A stretch of DNA of 64,000 nucleotides from the NCBI GenBank assembly GCA_947652115.1, contig OX393565.1:26828810-26892809 (forward strand). The letters run 5' to 3'. This DNA comes from Blastomussa wellsi (taxonomy: Eukaryota; Cnidaria; Anthozoa; Scleractinia; Plerogyridae). This document shows, piece after piece, positions 1-14,000 of this stretch. The translations under genes were made by a program, and so were the position numbers. The notes beneath the pieces were generated by a model. That model ran no database searches and was not told where the DNA came from. It saw nothing but the letters and a program-made list of their open reading frames with translations. The stretch's first letter is position 1. Every line of letters begins with the position of its first letter.

Positions 1-230
1 TAATTATACTTCATAAACCTTGCCTTATCTTTAACAACATTTTGCATTTTTAGATTATTTTCATAAAATTAAGTTTGCTACCAAAAACAGCATTTTAGTT
101 AAACTACATCCATAGAAATTACTGCAGCTTATTTGACAAAGGGCCTGTTTATTTTGTTAAAAATGAGGTGGCGTTAAATATTTGCATCTAATGTTGCCTT
201 GTTCAATGAAAGGTGAAGATGTGCACATAC

Positions 231-3200
231 CTCGCTCATCGCTTCTGCCATATCTTTTTCTATCTGTTGTGATTGAGTCATTTCCTGTAAGGCATTAAAA
301 AATATTTGTCAAATTAAAATAGCAAAATACGAGTCCTTGAAGGGCCCCAGTCAGCCACGCCAAGACTGTTTGGGTATTACATTTTATACGGAGCGTGTCC
401 ACCACCACCATCATCATCATCATCATCATCATCACTTATTTTCCTTTGTGTGAATAAAAAACATTTAGAAATACAGCAGGTTGTTAGGCGAGGAGACCTC
501 AGGAAACCACCAGGCTTTTTGGAGAGGCCACCTCGACATCACAATATTAAGCGAGATAAGGGCTGCGAGGGAGTGCAGCAGAAACTAACTCAGAAACTAT
601 TTTAACAAAAACTCTAGCACTGAGAGACTTGATAAAGGAAATTACAACACTTCCAGTTGCATAACTTACAGCAGCACTTGCAGTAAGATTATGCTTCGCC
701 ATGCAATTTTCATAATTTTGATGGCATCAAAAATGGCAGAGGCTGACTGGGGCCCTTGAAACGGCCACTCCATGTGTCTTGAATCTGAACGAAAAAGTGG
801 AATTACTTACAGCTTCGACAGACATTGACTGTCTTTTCAATTCTTTGTATTCAACTTCTAAAGCTTTCTTTTGCTTCTCTAGATCTTCTCTGGCATTTTT
901 AAGATCCTATAAAACAGGACACTTGTTACTTACATTGTAGCTAGCCCTCTGATGGAACAAAATCTGATAAACCACAAACTTACATCAATCTCAGTTTGTT
1001 GAACAGAGATCCTTCGTTGAGCCTACAAGGAAAGAAGGATAGTTCATAAATCAATTAACTTGTTTTAGCTTCCGAGTGACACAAGAGGCTCAACCCATGA
1101 ACAACTTGTTGGGAATTCAGGAGGCGGCGGGCCAGTTGGATGGTCATTTACAAGCACAGCCAAGCAGTTCAACTCAGGACTACCAGCAACAACACCCTCA
1201 ATGGTCAGAATGGGACTTGAACCCATGAACTCTGGATTTCGAGCTTGGCACTCTAACCATTCATACTTTTTCATAGAAAAGTCCGTCCAAGGGGAAAGAT
1301 GCAGTGAGGTTATCCCTATGTTAGGCACCAACCCATGAAACAAGGCCAGACCACAACACCGGGAACCTCGTTCCCCCTCTTTGTGAGAAGTGTGTGGGTT
1401 CCTTAACATCCTCTGCTTACCATAACACTAAATATGCAGGAGACGGGACCTATGGTTTTTCATCCTTATTTGAGAAGACTAGAAGATCTAACTATTTGCA
1501 GGTGTAATTGCAAAGGCAGCACATTCTCCTCAGTTATTTTAAGACCCTAATTATTGGTCCGGTCTGGGACTCGAACCCGAGAACTTCCACACAGCAGTTC
1601 AGCACTCTACTAACTGAGCTAACCATGACTGACTCTAACCACTCGGTGATGTTGCCTCCTCGACTTTTTGGAATACCATGTTAAGTACAACATACTTACA
1701 GCAAGGAAAATACAAGTTTTACAGTCTAAAGCAAGAAAAATAACAGACCTGTTTAACCACTGATCACACCATGAATACTATAATAGTAAAACTGCATCAT
1801 ACTACATCACCTCTTCCAGCTGTTTGTCTTCTTTCTCTTTATCTTTCTGTAGTGAAAGAATGTTAAAGGAATTTGGCATTTGCCAATGATAGCAGAAATT
1901 CACAATAATAATTTACCTTGAAGGGACACTGTTTGAGAGCTAAAGCTCCTGATGCTACCATAATGATATCACTCCATATTTAGCTTCAGCGCACTGGCAT
2001 AGTAATTTTAACAAAACTTGAACACTGCTTGTAGGTTTCCATTGGAGTAAACACGTTTTTGGGATATTGGATTTTTGAAGCTGTGCTCACGACAGTGTCC
2101 CTTTAGCAACTACAGTGAAAGGCTCTCTAAGGCAAAGAGAACGAACATTTGCGAATGCAAACAAACATCAATATAAATATATATTGTAAATAAAACAATA
2201 CATTTAATTTTTATCTGAATACTGAAAATCTTTATAAGCTCAGTTTATTCACTTTTCATGTTTAACACCAAGCATCAAATTGCCATCATTATATGCAAGC
2301 AATGCAGATTACATTAATGTCCATTGCCCAGGCTCAAAATAAAAGCACATCCCCTTGAATTCACACAAACCTTGGACTTGACTTTATTAAATGCTCCTTT
2401 GAAACCTTTCTTTTTCTTGTCAGGACTGCTGTTTAAACTGTCAAGTGATTCCTACATTTGGGTTTATTGGTTAAAGTTAAGATTAGGTTTAAAGAGGTTT
2501 TTAGTGACGATTTCGCTATTGTTAGGTTCTAATATTAATGGCCACATCATCAGGGTTATACTTAACTTAGTATTCTTTACAAGGGAAGCACAGTACTGTT
2601 ATATTTTTTATTTACACTTAACGAGTTACTTTGATTAAACTAGTACACTACAAAGAGGCGCTGCCAGGGTAAATTCCAACAAGCCACATGGCCCAAAATT
2701 CCGACATTGACATCAAAGTAGAGAAATAAAAACAACATACCGACACAGTACGTTTTTAAATTCAGACAAGCGACAGGGGACTCCTCCCACCCCACCCCTG
2801 GAAGGGCTTCTCCAAAGTACATTCTTTAAAAATAATTAATTTTAAATTTAAATTTTTACCTTTAAAATGCAGGTCAAACAAACTGCGCTGTTACATTGTT
2901 TTTATGTAATGATCAGTTTACATCATTTAGGCATGCTTGATATAAGTGAGTTATAAAACCTGCTGTTTAACATATTACAATAAATTTGGAAGGCTTAGCC
3001 CTCATCAGCCACAGCTGCCTCTCAACCGTATATTACCACCTTTACACAGAGGCTATTTAACAAATATTCCTCGAGTGCGCGTTGGATACGAGATGGTAGA
3101 TATCCAAGGAGGCCCATAGCGCCGAGTTGGCTATAACCATCTCATATCCAACAAGCGTGAGTGGAATAATTGTTTTATTAAAAACGCCCAAAAAATATTG

Positions 3201-6200
3201 TACAAACATGGCTAAGAATGCATTCTTTTACGCATATACGTACTATATTTGTAGGTCAATGGTATATGAGCTCATATACCATTGCTTCTAAACCAATCAA
3301 AACTCAGCAAATGCAATATACCATAGCTAGGTTTTAATAAAAAAGGTTAAACTACAGCCACAAACCTGTGATTTTCCCAAGTCGTTATTAGCCTTGGCTA
3401 AAGCTTCCTCGAGTAAAGCCACCTTCTTTTTCAGTTCTTCTTCAGAATTCTTAGCTTCAACGAGCTCGCTGTTTATTGTCTTCAATTCATTGTCACGTTC
3501 AGCAACTTCCTTGGCTGAAATTTCTAACTGTTTCTTACACTTTATAATTTCCCTTTCTGTGGTTTCTAGTCTGGAAATTGTATCTGCAAGTTCCTTTTCT
3601 TGAGTTCTAAGTGCTTCAAGTTCTTTTTCAAGTTTTTGGATTTTATCCGCATTTTCAGAAACAGTTGATTTCTCAAGTTGTTCTTGTAGTTCAATAAATC
3701 TTTGCTTAGCCTCACTCTCAGCTGCTCTGGCCTCTTTAAGATGTTGCTCTAAAGAAGCTATTGTATCCAACTGAGAAGACGCTGATCCTGTTGTCTTTTG
3801 GAGATCTTCCTCTAATGTAGATATTCTATCGTTGGCCTAAGAAATTAAGTCACAATTAAGTGCCTGTTGCTACAGTGCTATGCTCCTCACCATTGCCACC
3901 TAGAAAGGTTTTTGTCATCTTTTTGAGAGCTTCTGTTGGCTTCTATTTCAAATGGCCAATCACAATGCAATAACTTGCCATTAGATCACCAGTTGAGACC
4001 TCATAAATTCCCTGTGAATTTGGCAATATTTTTAACATCTCCGCCCTCTGCCCATAATTTGATTGGCCGTTTCAAACAGAAGCCACATGGCAATTGTACC
4101 GTTTTCCTTAACAGACAACATTGTTCGCACCGATTCATCGACCTTAAAGCTTTATACAAAACATATACAAAACCCAAAGAGTTCGGGTCACCAACTTGAC
4201 TAATTTTTTAACCTTGGTCACCAGCACGGTAATCTCGGTCGCATTGGCGACTGTATTAGGCGCAATTTTGTGCCCTGGATATGCCTTCTTACAATATGAT
4301 TTTTGCTCAAAATAAAATCAGTATAATTGGTTTTCTGAGAATAATAATAATAAATAATCCTCAATCCTCAAGCCTCAAGCCTGAGTTTCGTATAATTTCT
4401 GGCCTGGTCCAGGATTTCTAGGACAAAATACATATCTTATTAGAAGATATTTTTACAAGTCGTGCCATATTTTTTGCCTAATAAGAGATTTGTTATCTAA
4501 CATGCCAAATTGTTATGTTCGTGCGGCCAAATTTCTAACTGGTTCTCTGGAGAACAAATACTGTGTGATATTTGTACTCGTTTTGGGCATTATTTGTACT
4601 CAACAAAGCACAGTTGGATAATGAAAACCCTAATGGAAGGAAGAATTACTTTTCAACTTGTAAAATAGAAATGAAATTATTCTACAACAGATTAAACATC
4701 AAGCTGTACCTCTTTAAGTTCCTTTTGGGTTCGCTCTACAATTTTTTGCCAGTTATCCATTTCTGATTCAACATTGTCCTCTAACTTTCTGAGCAGTGTT
4801 TCCTAAATGAGAAATATGATTACAAAGTAAGTGAGCAAGCAAGTGTTCTTCTTGTTCACATACTATTACACTCCTCTACAGAAAATACTTTAATTTGTAA
4901 CAACGAAGGCAGCATTGCTCTTAATGTTTGGAAAGGCATTCAGGGATTTCAGTAAGACCTGGCACCTACTGGAGTTCTGGTAGGTATTGTCAGAAATTGT
5001 TGGTAAAATTCATGTAGCTCCCTTATGAATGTGGAGAGTATAACCCTAAAGCATTGGCCCCCATGTAATTTCTATACTAACCCCGTGTAATTTCTATACT
5101 AACCGTTTCTTGAAGTGTGACTTTGTAATGAGCACATTCTGCTACCAAGGAGTCTTTCTGTGCCTGGACTTCCTCAAATTTTGCAGTGAGATCTTCTAAC
5201 TAAAATCAGTTCAAAATAGTTTGGTGTTCCTGGTTTTAGTGCATGCTGTCTTAAGCAGCATTTAGATGCCTTTTAAGTTATTAATAACAATAACATCAAT
5301 AAGCAACATTATTTCAAGGTAATTACCTCTTGCTGATTACCAGAAGCTTGTGATGTTTGTTTCTCAAACTCAACAAGCCACGTTCTGTAAGGCTGTGTAA
5401 AATAAAAATACAAATTAACAGAAAACACTCATCATTACTAGCACTTTTGAAAACAAAGTATAATCATAGAACAAATTTAATTTATTACCGATTAACTTTC
5501 TTTGTAAAAATATTAATCTTGCACAAGGGTGATGTGTAATTCAAGACCAATAATGTGAAGAAACCATGACAATCTTTTTCAGCAGAACGAGCCTTAGTGT
5601 GGCCACCCAACAAACGTTTTGCCAAGTTATAATTAGCCAATCAGAGAGTGCAAATTTGTTTGAGCTATCCCACCTCCTTGCAATGTTCAAAGCTGTTGTC
5701 ACGAAAACTTTCAAATTGAAATTGTAAACAAGGTTGTATTTTGACAAGGAGGCAGGACAACTCAAACAAATTTGCACTCCCCGATTTGCTAACTTGTCAA
5801 AAACGTTTGTTGGGTGGCCACACTAAGGCGCATTGCGCTGTAATACATGTACTTATGAGCTCTCAACTCACCAGAGTGGCATCTACCATGACATTTGGAT
5901 AAACTCTGCAAAGAACAGTCTGTAAAATATTCACAAGAAAATACAATGTCATAAGACTTTTAGTGTTACCAATAACAGTCAATACAAGTTCCTCACAAAA
6001 TGTCAAGCGGCTGTAAACTACCTTTGTCTCATTTTGCTCTTCAATCAGCAGAGTCTTGTTTTCATCCTGTGAATACAATTAAACGAGCAACTGATTTATC
6101 ACACAAAATTGACAAAATATATTAAATACAAATAGCTACAAGTGTTGTGAATTGGTGATAGGTTGGTTTGGAATCTTGGTGCACAGTGTAACAACTCAGC

Positions 6201-7977
6201 AAAATGCAAACAAAATAGTTTCCCATCTTTCATGTTGAGCAAGTTGGCCACCTGAATTAAAGTACAATGCTCATCAGCCCTAATTTGTGTGCAAGCACAA
6301 AGGCTTTTTTCATGATCAGTGGCCTTAATTTATCTGCCACATAAAATGGTCAAACTTTACCAGGGCCCTTCAGGTACGTTATAGAAACAATCCACTAGCC
6401 CCAGGCTTTCAGACAGGACTCTATAGAGTTATCTCATCATTATGGGAACTTTTTAGATCTCATTTCAGTTGTGAAAAAAGAGGTTCTCTTGATTTATTGC
6501 TATTTAATCATGTCTTAGTGGCAGAAGATTCATAAAGTAATCATACCTTGACTTTTTGTACAGCACTTTTGATTTTGCTGTTCAGATTTTTCTCCATTCC
6601 TGACAATGCATCCATTGCCTTCCAATTCTTCTCACGTAATTCCTGAACACAGCAAAATAATACCCTATTCACAACAAAACACTTTAAAGGCTGTTTAGTT
6701 AAACACAATTTAAAATTGTTTTCTTCATAGAAGCTACTTAATCATGTCTGTCGACTTCATATTTGGCACAAGGAAAGCACACATTAGAACTCAGTCCTTC
6801 AGTCTTGTGTGACCGATCTTCAGTTACTTAAAACAGGTTTAATTAAACACGTTTTACTGGCCAGGTGTGAATCATTGTGGTATAAGTGACATGAAGAATT
6901 AAAGCTGCACATAGGAGTTAACTGGTATGCTTGTGAGCAATCAAAGTAATTGTAATTAACAAAAACTGAGTTGATAAGGAACTTATTACTAACAGAATGC
7001 CTTAGATCATTCTTGTTTGTTAGTGTTAGATTGGAAAAATTTAGTTAAATTTAAAATAGAAATATTGTCAACCAAGCACAACTTCAGACTTACATTATTC
7101 TTTTCCTTTTGTTGCTGCAGAATTTTCTCCAGTTTACTAAATTCTTCTTTTTTCTCCTTTAGTTCCTCATGGAGTTTTTCTATTGTGTCATCCTTCTCCT
7201 TCAAGCTGATAATAAAAACAATTTTTCGCTTTTACTTAATTTTGCCATGACAGCAGCACAGGAAAAGCTGTTATTTATCAAACTGCAGCTGAAGGATTTC
7301 AAGCAAGCCTGTCGAAACATTACTATGAACTTGAATGCTAGATCAGCTGACTGTGATCGTTCAAAATCAATATAAATCCAATTTTTGACATTTAAGGAAA
7401 GCAAATACATCCATTTCTTTATAAATAAAATTTTTAAACCAACAGTTATATTCAAATGACAGAAGAATGGCTGGAGCAGCTCAATATGTTTATTTTAAAA
7501 AGGTGTCCATGAAGCGGAAAAGTGAAGCTGTGTGAATATTTTAGAGATTTTAGTTATCATAAACTGCTCCAACAGGAAGATAACAACTTACTTTTCATTT
7601 TGTCCATTGGCAACACTTTCACTTGCAGCCTGAGAAAAAAATTAATAACAGAACATTTAAGGCAGGCATGAAGACTTTGGCGACAACTGTTTTCAATTGA
7701 AAATAGCAACATACACGTCATCAGTTTAGTTTGCATTTTGAGCACTTCACTACTCTAGCAACTTAACTGCGCAGTTGAAGGGCCCTAGCCAGCCTCCACC
7801 ATTTCGATGCCATGAACATTATGGCAATTTTATGGTAAAGCAAAATCTTATTGCATTGCTGTAAGTTGTTACTGAAAGTGTTGAATTACCAGCTTAGCAA
7901 GTTTATCAGTGATAGATCTCTTTCACTTTGACACACTCTTCATAAAATATGATACTGAACTTTTCCATGTAAACATT

Positions 7978-8008
<31 letters not shown>

Positions 8009-11000
8009 CTAGAGTAAAATATAACGAATATAGTAGGTTGTACAGCCACGAAGAGGCAATTGCTTTTAAACTCATAAAGACAAGAAGAAGGAAATCTCAT
8101 GCACACAAAGCCTGGTCTTAAGAGGTGAGAGCAACAGTTCACTTTTGTTAGACAAGGTAAATCAAGTTTATTCCACTTCAAGGATAAGGAAGATGGCTCA
8201 ACAGTATGTCTGCTCAACTCTGCTGTCTTACATAAGCACAATATGGATAGAATGGAATGCCAGTCTCCTGCAGTTTTCCTATCCCTTGCAACTGTTGGGT
8301 TATGGTGGTCTAAACGCTTGCACATTGGACATAGAGTCCCAGCGAGTTAGAGAATGAAAGAAGGAAGACAAGCAAGGCTAGCAACATACATCACTTGAAG
8401 AGTTTAGGATTAAAAGCACAACTTCTACTATCTCCTGCATAATTATGATAATCATTCTAAAAGGCCACATACGCTGTACTAACTTTGAGACTGTTAAGTT
8501 GTTTATTAACTTGTAAGAGAGAAAAGTTATTAACATTAGAGAGTTAGTGAAAGTGATATCCATTTGTGACTGGATGATAGTGCATGTTGTGAATGAAGAA
8601 GAGTTGTTAACATTGTTAAGTGGCAGAAGGTTTGAATACCTTGGCTGCCTCAAGAGCCTTATTAATTTGTGCCTGAGCATTTTTCTCAGCATCATTTAAG
8701 GCTTCCATAGCCTTCCAGTTCTTCTGACGCAGATCCTGAGTTACAAAAGAACACTGTATTGTATTAACACCTTCAATACAATTCAGGGATCATGCAACAG
8801 GGTTGCTCCATGTTTCCCTTACAGTCCCAAGATTACAACAGTAATTCTCCCTACTGTCTTCAGCACTTTTGTTTTCATAGCAGCTTTGAGAAATTAGTGG
8901 TAGACCATTTGAAACTAGCTTCACAATAATTATTTGCCTTTACTGCCACAAGGAGAAAAGTAAAATATTGTCACTCTTTGGAATTTAAAGGGTTAAACAC
9001 AGGAGCCTAAAAATAAGAAGTAAGAGATAGAAACAAGTTGGTGAAAACAATGAATTGTGGAAGGATCTAGTGTTGAGGAATAGGCGATTAGTTTATATGG
9101 AAACTGTTTCAACAGATTTGTGTGCAGCCCAGCGAAAACACAAGTTGGTGTCATTATCATATAAATTATCATATATAATTGGTATGCAAGTTACTGATGT
9201 CATCGATGCCATGATGGATGACATGAACAAAAGATTTCTGGTTAGCCTCTTGTTTGGTCATCAAACATGGCTGCCACGCTATTGTCATTTGAATCTCTAG
9301 GGATTTGATGCAAACCGGCAATACAGCCGGCAAAAATCTCATTTCATAGATGTGATTCCCTAAAGTAACATAAAAAATATGTCAGTCACTGGTTGTTTCA
9401 TTCCATAATACCAAAACGTTCAGTTATAAAAAGGGATCTGGTATAGAGATTTTCTATAATATACAGTTTCGCCTTAAAAAACCAAATATGCATGTTGCAG
9501 AACAGAATCACATTTACTCACATTATTCTTGTTCTTTTGTTCATCTAACAGGCTTTTTAGACTGGCAATTTCCTCATCTTTTTTGAGCACATTACCATGT
9601 AACTCGGCAATGACATCTTCCTTAACCTTTAACCTGCAATTCACAAATTAAAGTCAAGTAAAATTTAAACTGCAATCCAGCTGAAACATGTAACAATACA
9701 GCCACAATAATACACACAACAAGTTGTTTTGCCTGTTCAGAAAATCCTTCTCAAACCTCTGGCAGCTTTTTACTGTTCAAAACTGTCTTTGCTAGTTTTG
9801 GAATTCGCATGTCTAGTCGGCATTTCAAACAAGACGGGTTTGGGGCTGGCCTGGTCATGTAGCCTGATGTACGTGTACATACAAGGCCTAAAACCACAAG
9901 AGTTTTTAAAAACAAGCCCGTGACTGCCAGAGTTCCACCGGTTACTCGACTATTACTGACAGTATGCCACCGGTTACTCTGGTCATAGCAATCAGCTTGC
10001 GACAAAAAAATCTCACTTATAACAGCCTCCTACTCTTCCAGTCACTGACGCCTTCTTCAAAACATTTTGAAACCCCTGAAACCGTATAGTGCTTCTGGCT
10101 TTATTGTTCAAGTATAAAACTGATTGCTCTTTTGCCCACCGCACTTCAAAATAGTAACACTTTTTATTCACTTTTTATTCCCTGGTAGGAATGCACTTGA
10201 AGTACTTACGCATCTTCCTGGATCTTCGTAGACACTTCAGGTTCTTTGCCATTCTGTGACATTGGGTTAAAGGCAAGAATACTGATTAGGACCCGTTTGA
10301 CATGCAAAAGAAAAACTTGGTTCACAGATTTATTTAAGGAGAGGAAATAAGGAAGGCAATCAGACAACTGAAGAGTGGTAAGGCAGCTGGACCTGATGGT
10401 ATTCCCTCGGAGGCACTCAAGGCAGATATAGAGACCACCGTAGATATGTTGTACCCCCTCTTCGAGAAGATCTGGGAGGTGGAAGAAGTACCACTTGACT
10501 GGAAGGAGGGATATCTTATCAAGTTGCCAAAGAAAGGAGATCTTAGTAATTGCTCAAATTACAGGGGGATTACGCTTTTGGATGTTTCAGGGAAAGTGTT
10601 CAATAGGGCCCTTCTAAGTAGAATGAAAGATGAGGTTGACACAAAGTTTAGGGATCAACAAGCTGGTTTTCGCAAAGATCGATCATGCGTGGATCAAATC
10701 GCCACACTACGGATCATCATAGAACAGTCCTGTGAGTGGAACTCTCCCTTATACATCAATTTTGTCGATTTTGAAAAAGCGTTTGACAGTGTGGACAGAG
10801 ATACACTTTGGAAGCTTCTTCGACACTATGGGGTGCCAGTAAAGATTGTAAACATCATTCGATCTTCATATGAGGGACTGTCGTGCAGAGTCATTCATGG
10901 AGGACAGCCCAGTGAAGCATTCAACGTGAGAACAGGGGTCAGACAAGGTTGCTTACTTTCGCCATTCTTGTTTTTGCTTGCAATTGATTGGACTATGAGA

Positions 11001-14000
11001 ACAGCCACAGCACAGGCAAAAAATGGAATCCAGTGGACACCTTGGCTACAGCTTGACGATCTAGACTTTGCAGACGATCTGGCACTGCTATCCCACACAC
11101 ATCGACAAATGCAGGAGAAGACCAACAGAGTTAACGAATCCTCTGCCCAAATTGGTCTCCACATCAACAGGGGAAAAACCAAGGTCCTCAAGATTAACAC
11201 TACGATCAATGAACCAGTTCATCTGGATGATGACTTGTTGGAAGAAGTAAACTCCTTCACCTATCTGGGCAGTGTAGTTGACATCCAGGGGGGCACAGAA
11301 GCTGACGTTAAAACCAGAATTGGGAAAGCAAGAGCAGTTTTTCTGCAGTTAAAGAACGTCTGGAGCTCTAAAGATCTGACACTTTTGACTAAGATCAGGA
11401 TCTTTAACAGCAATGTCAAACCTGTCCTATTATATGGCTCAGAGACTTGGAGAACAACAGTGGCAAACACAAAGAAGGTGCAGACCTTTATCAACTCATG
11501 TCTACGAAGAATCTTGCGGATACGTTGGCCAATCACCATCAACAATGAAGAACTATGGCAAAGAACCAACCAGAAGCCTGCAGATGCTGAGATCATGATG
11601 AGACGTTGGAGATGGATAGGCCACACGCTTCGAAAGCCTTCTACCAACATCACAAGACAAGCCCTGTCCTGGAATCCCCAGGGAAAGAGGAAAAGGGGAC
11701 GGCCTAGGAACTCGTGGAGACGAGACTTGGAAGCAGACATCAAGAGATTGGGGCTGACCTGGAGTCAGCTAGAAAGGAAAGCCCAGGACAGAGATAGCTG
11801 GAGCACTCTTGTAGGTGGCCTATGCCCCAGGAGGGGCACTAGGCATAAGTAAGTAAGTAAGTAAAGGTTACATGGTAAGACAAGGCAAAAAAATATGATG
11901 ATTACTACAACAAGAGGAAAATAAGGAAAAATAAATGGAAACGTCAACGGACAGGACACTGTCTGCTTAATTTTTACGTTGCATGAAGTAATCCAGAATA
12001 TTGCTTCTCCCGTCAGTGGAATGCTAGTTCAAATTAATCTTAAAATGTAGAAAACCAGAATATTGCTTCTCCCCTCAATGGAATGCTAGTTCAAATTAAC
12101 CTTAAAACGTAGAAAACCTAGAACTAATAGTTTACTGAGAAAGAAAAACACCAAAGAGGTGATAGTAAAGCAAAAAGGAACAAGGATGGTTAAGGATGGG
12201 GAAGATTGAGATGGATTACAAATGAAGATTCACAGATTTATTGAACTTTAAATAAGTTCTCCTACCTGCTCTGGGGCTGCACTGTTTACATGATTGTTAA
12301 CAGAAGTTTGTACACTCTCCTTTGCCAATCTAAGTTCTTCTTGGAGTACCTGAATGGATTATCATTAGAAAACATTTGACAGTCATTTATTAAATAGAAT
12401 TGTTAGCCACATGCCACTGACAAAAACAGCTGTAACAAACTAAGAAAGAAGCAACTGGAATTCCATAGTCCTTTCAAGGCAACAATCTTATACAATCAGA
12501 ATTCAATTTAATTCAATGGTACATGGTTCATACAGACCCGAGACCTTTTTTTCAAGTACTTTTAAAGGACAAATCACATTTTATCAAGGACTTGGTTTAC
12601 ACTAAATTTGACATAATTAAAGATAATTTCCAGTCTATACTGCACCATCCCTGCTTGCAATGTTTATAACGGTTCCTAACGTAAGTACACTAACAGCATT
12701 GAACTATACCAGCAAACGCTACACAAACATAAAACAGTGTTTCACACGATGTTTAAAGCTTAAAATTGTGTATAACTGAGCTTTCAAAGTTCTCTGTGCA
12801 CACGGCAATGTTGTGTTAATGAAGTTTTATTCATTCAAGTGCTTTCAAACGGATTCATAGACTACTGGGGGAAATTTAAGGACTTTTCAAGGAATTCTGC
12901 AAATTTTCCAATATTTTTCGAGGAGGCCTGTGCAAACCATGGAGTAGTTCTTGGGAAATACATGGGGTAAATCAGAGCTAAGGTGAAAACATATCAGCAA
13001 ATGGAAACAAGTGGGGCTGTAGCATGTTGCACATAAGCAAAATCACATTATCTAAATCAACCTATAAAAAATCAACCTATAAAATCTGACAAAATCCTAA
13101 TCCTATGAACAACACAACTTGTAACGACTACTATTTGATTACAACTTGTAATAAAGTTGTAAGTAACTCAGTCACAAAATAGGACTTAATTCAGAACAAA
13201 ACGTACAGACAGGTGTGACACCTAATAAATTATCTCGTGGGTTGAGTTTGTTGTTGACTTTCGTCCTTGCTCCAAGGGTTTTTCTCTAGGTTCTCCAGTT
13301 TTCCTCCCTCCACACAAACAAACACTTTAATTCCAATTTGTTCAGGAATCTGAGGGCCACAGGTTTGTTACTCACAAGGCTATTATGTGTAGCTCTTGGT
13401 TATTTTTTAGTTGTTTTATTTACCTGAATCTCTTTATCTTTTTGCACCTGGATCACTTGAGAGTCCTTCAACTGATTCTCAACATCACTGGACATTTTTT
13501 CCAGCTCGGATACCCTAGCTGTTGCTTCCTGTAGTTTAGAATTCAAAGCATCCGCTTGACTGGAATCTGCTGCAGCTAGTTCTTTCAGACGATTGTTCAG
13601 CTCTGCTGTTTTGGCTTCTTCTGTCCTCAGTACTTGTGTTGTGTTGTTGAGATCTTTCTGCAATGTACTGTTTCTAGCCTGGGATTTGTGAAGTTCTTCA
13701 TTGACTTCAGCTAGTCGCTTTGACAACACATTCTCTGCCTCTTTCTGCACAAGAAAACCCTACTTCAATAAGCTCATTCAAAACAAATACATAATTTCAT
13801 AAAAAAAAACATTTACAGAGCTCCATGAAAAAAAGAACTACTGATATCAACAAAGCCAATTAAAAAAACAACATAATTTCAATATATACTTCATAACAAG
13901 GGTCACCCTGCACTACCTCTTGGAACACTGGTTAGGAAAAACAATAGATAACACAGGCTTGTCAGTAGGTTTTTTAGTAGCAGGTTCCATCCAAAAAGTA

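Noticed and set aside
1548..1640. tRNA gene
   Set aside because: A and B boxes are present, but the ends do not pair into an acceptor stem and the surroundings are repetitive. It fits a SINE head.
10895..11743. Minus-strand open frames within the LINE
   Set aside because: They are antisense to the reverse transcriptase frame and have no domain of their own.
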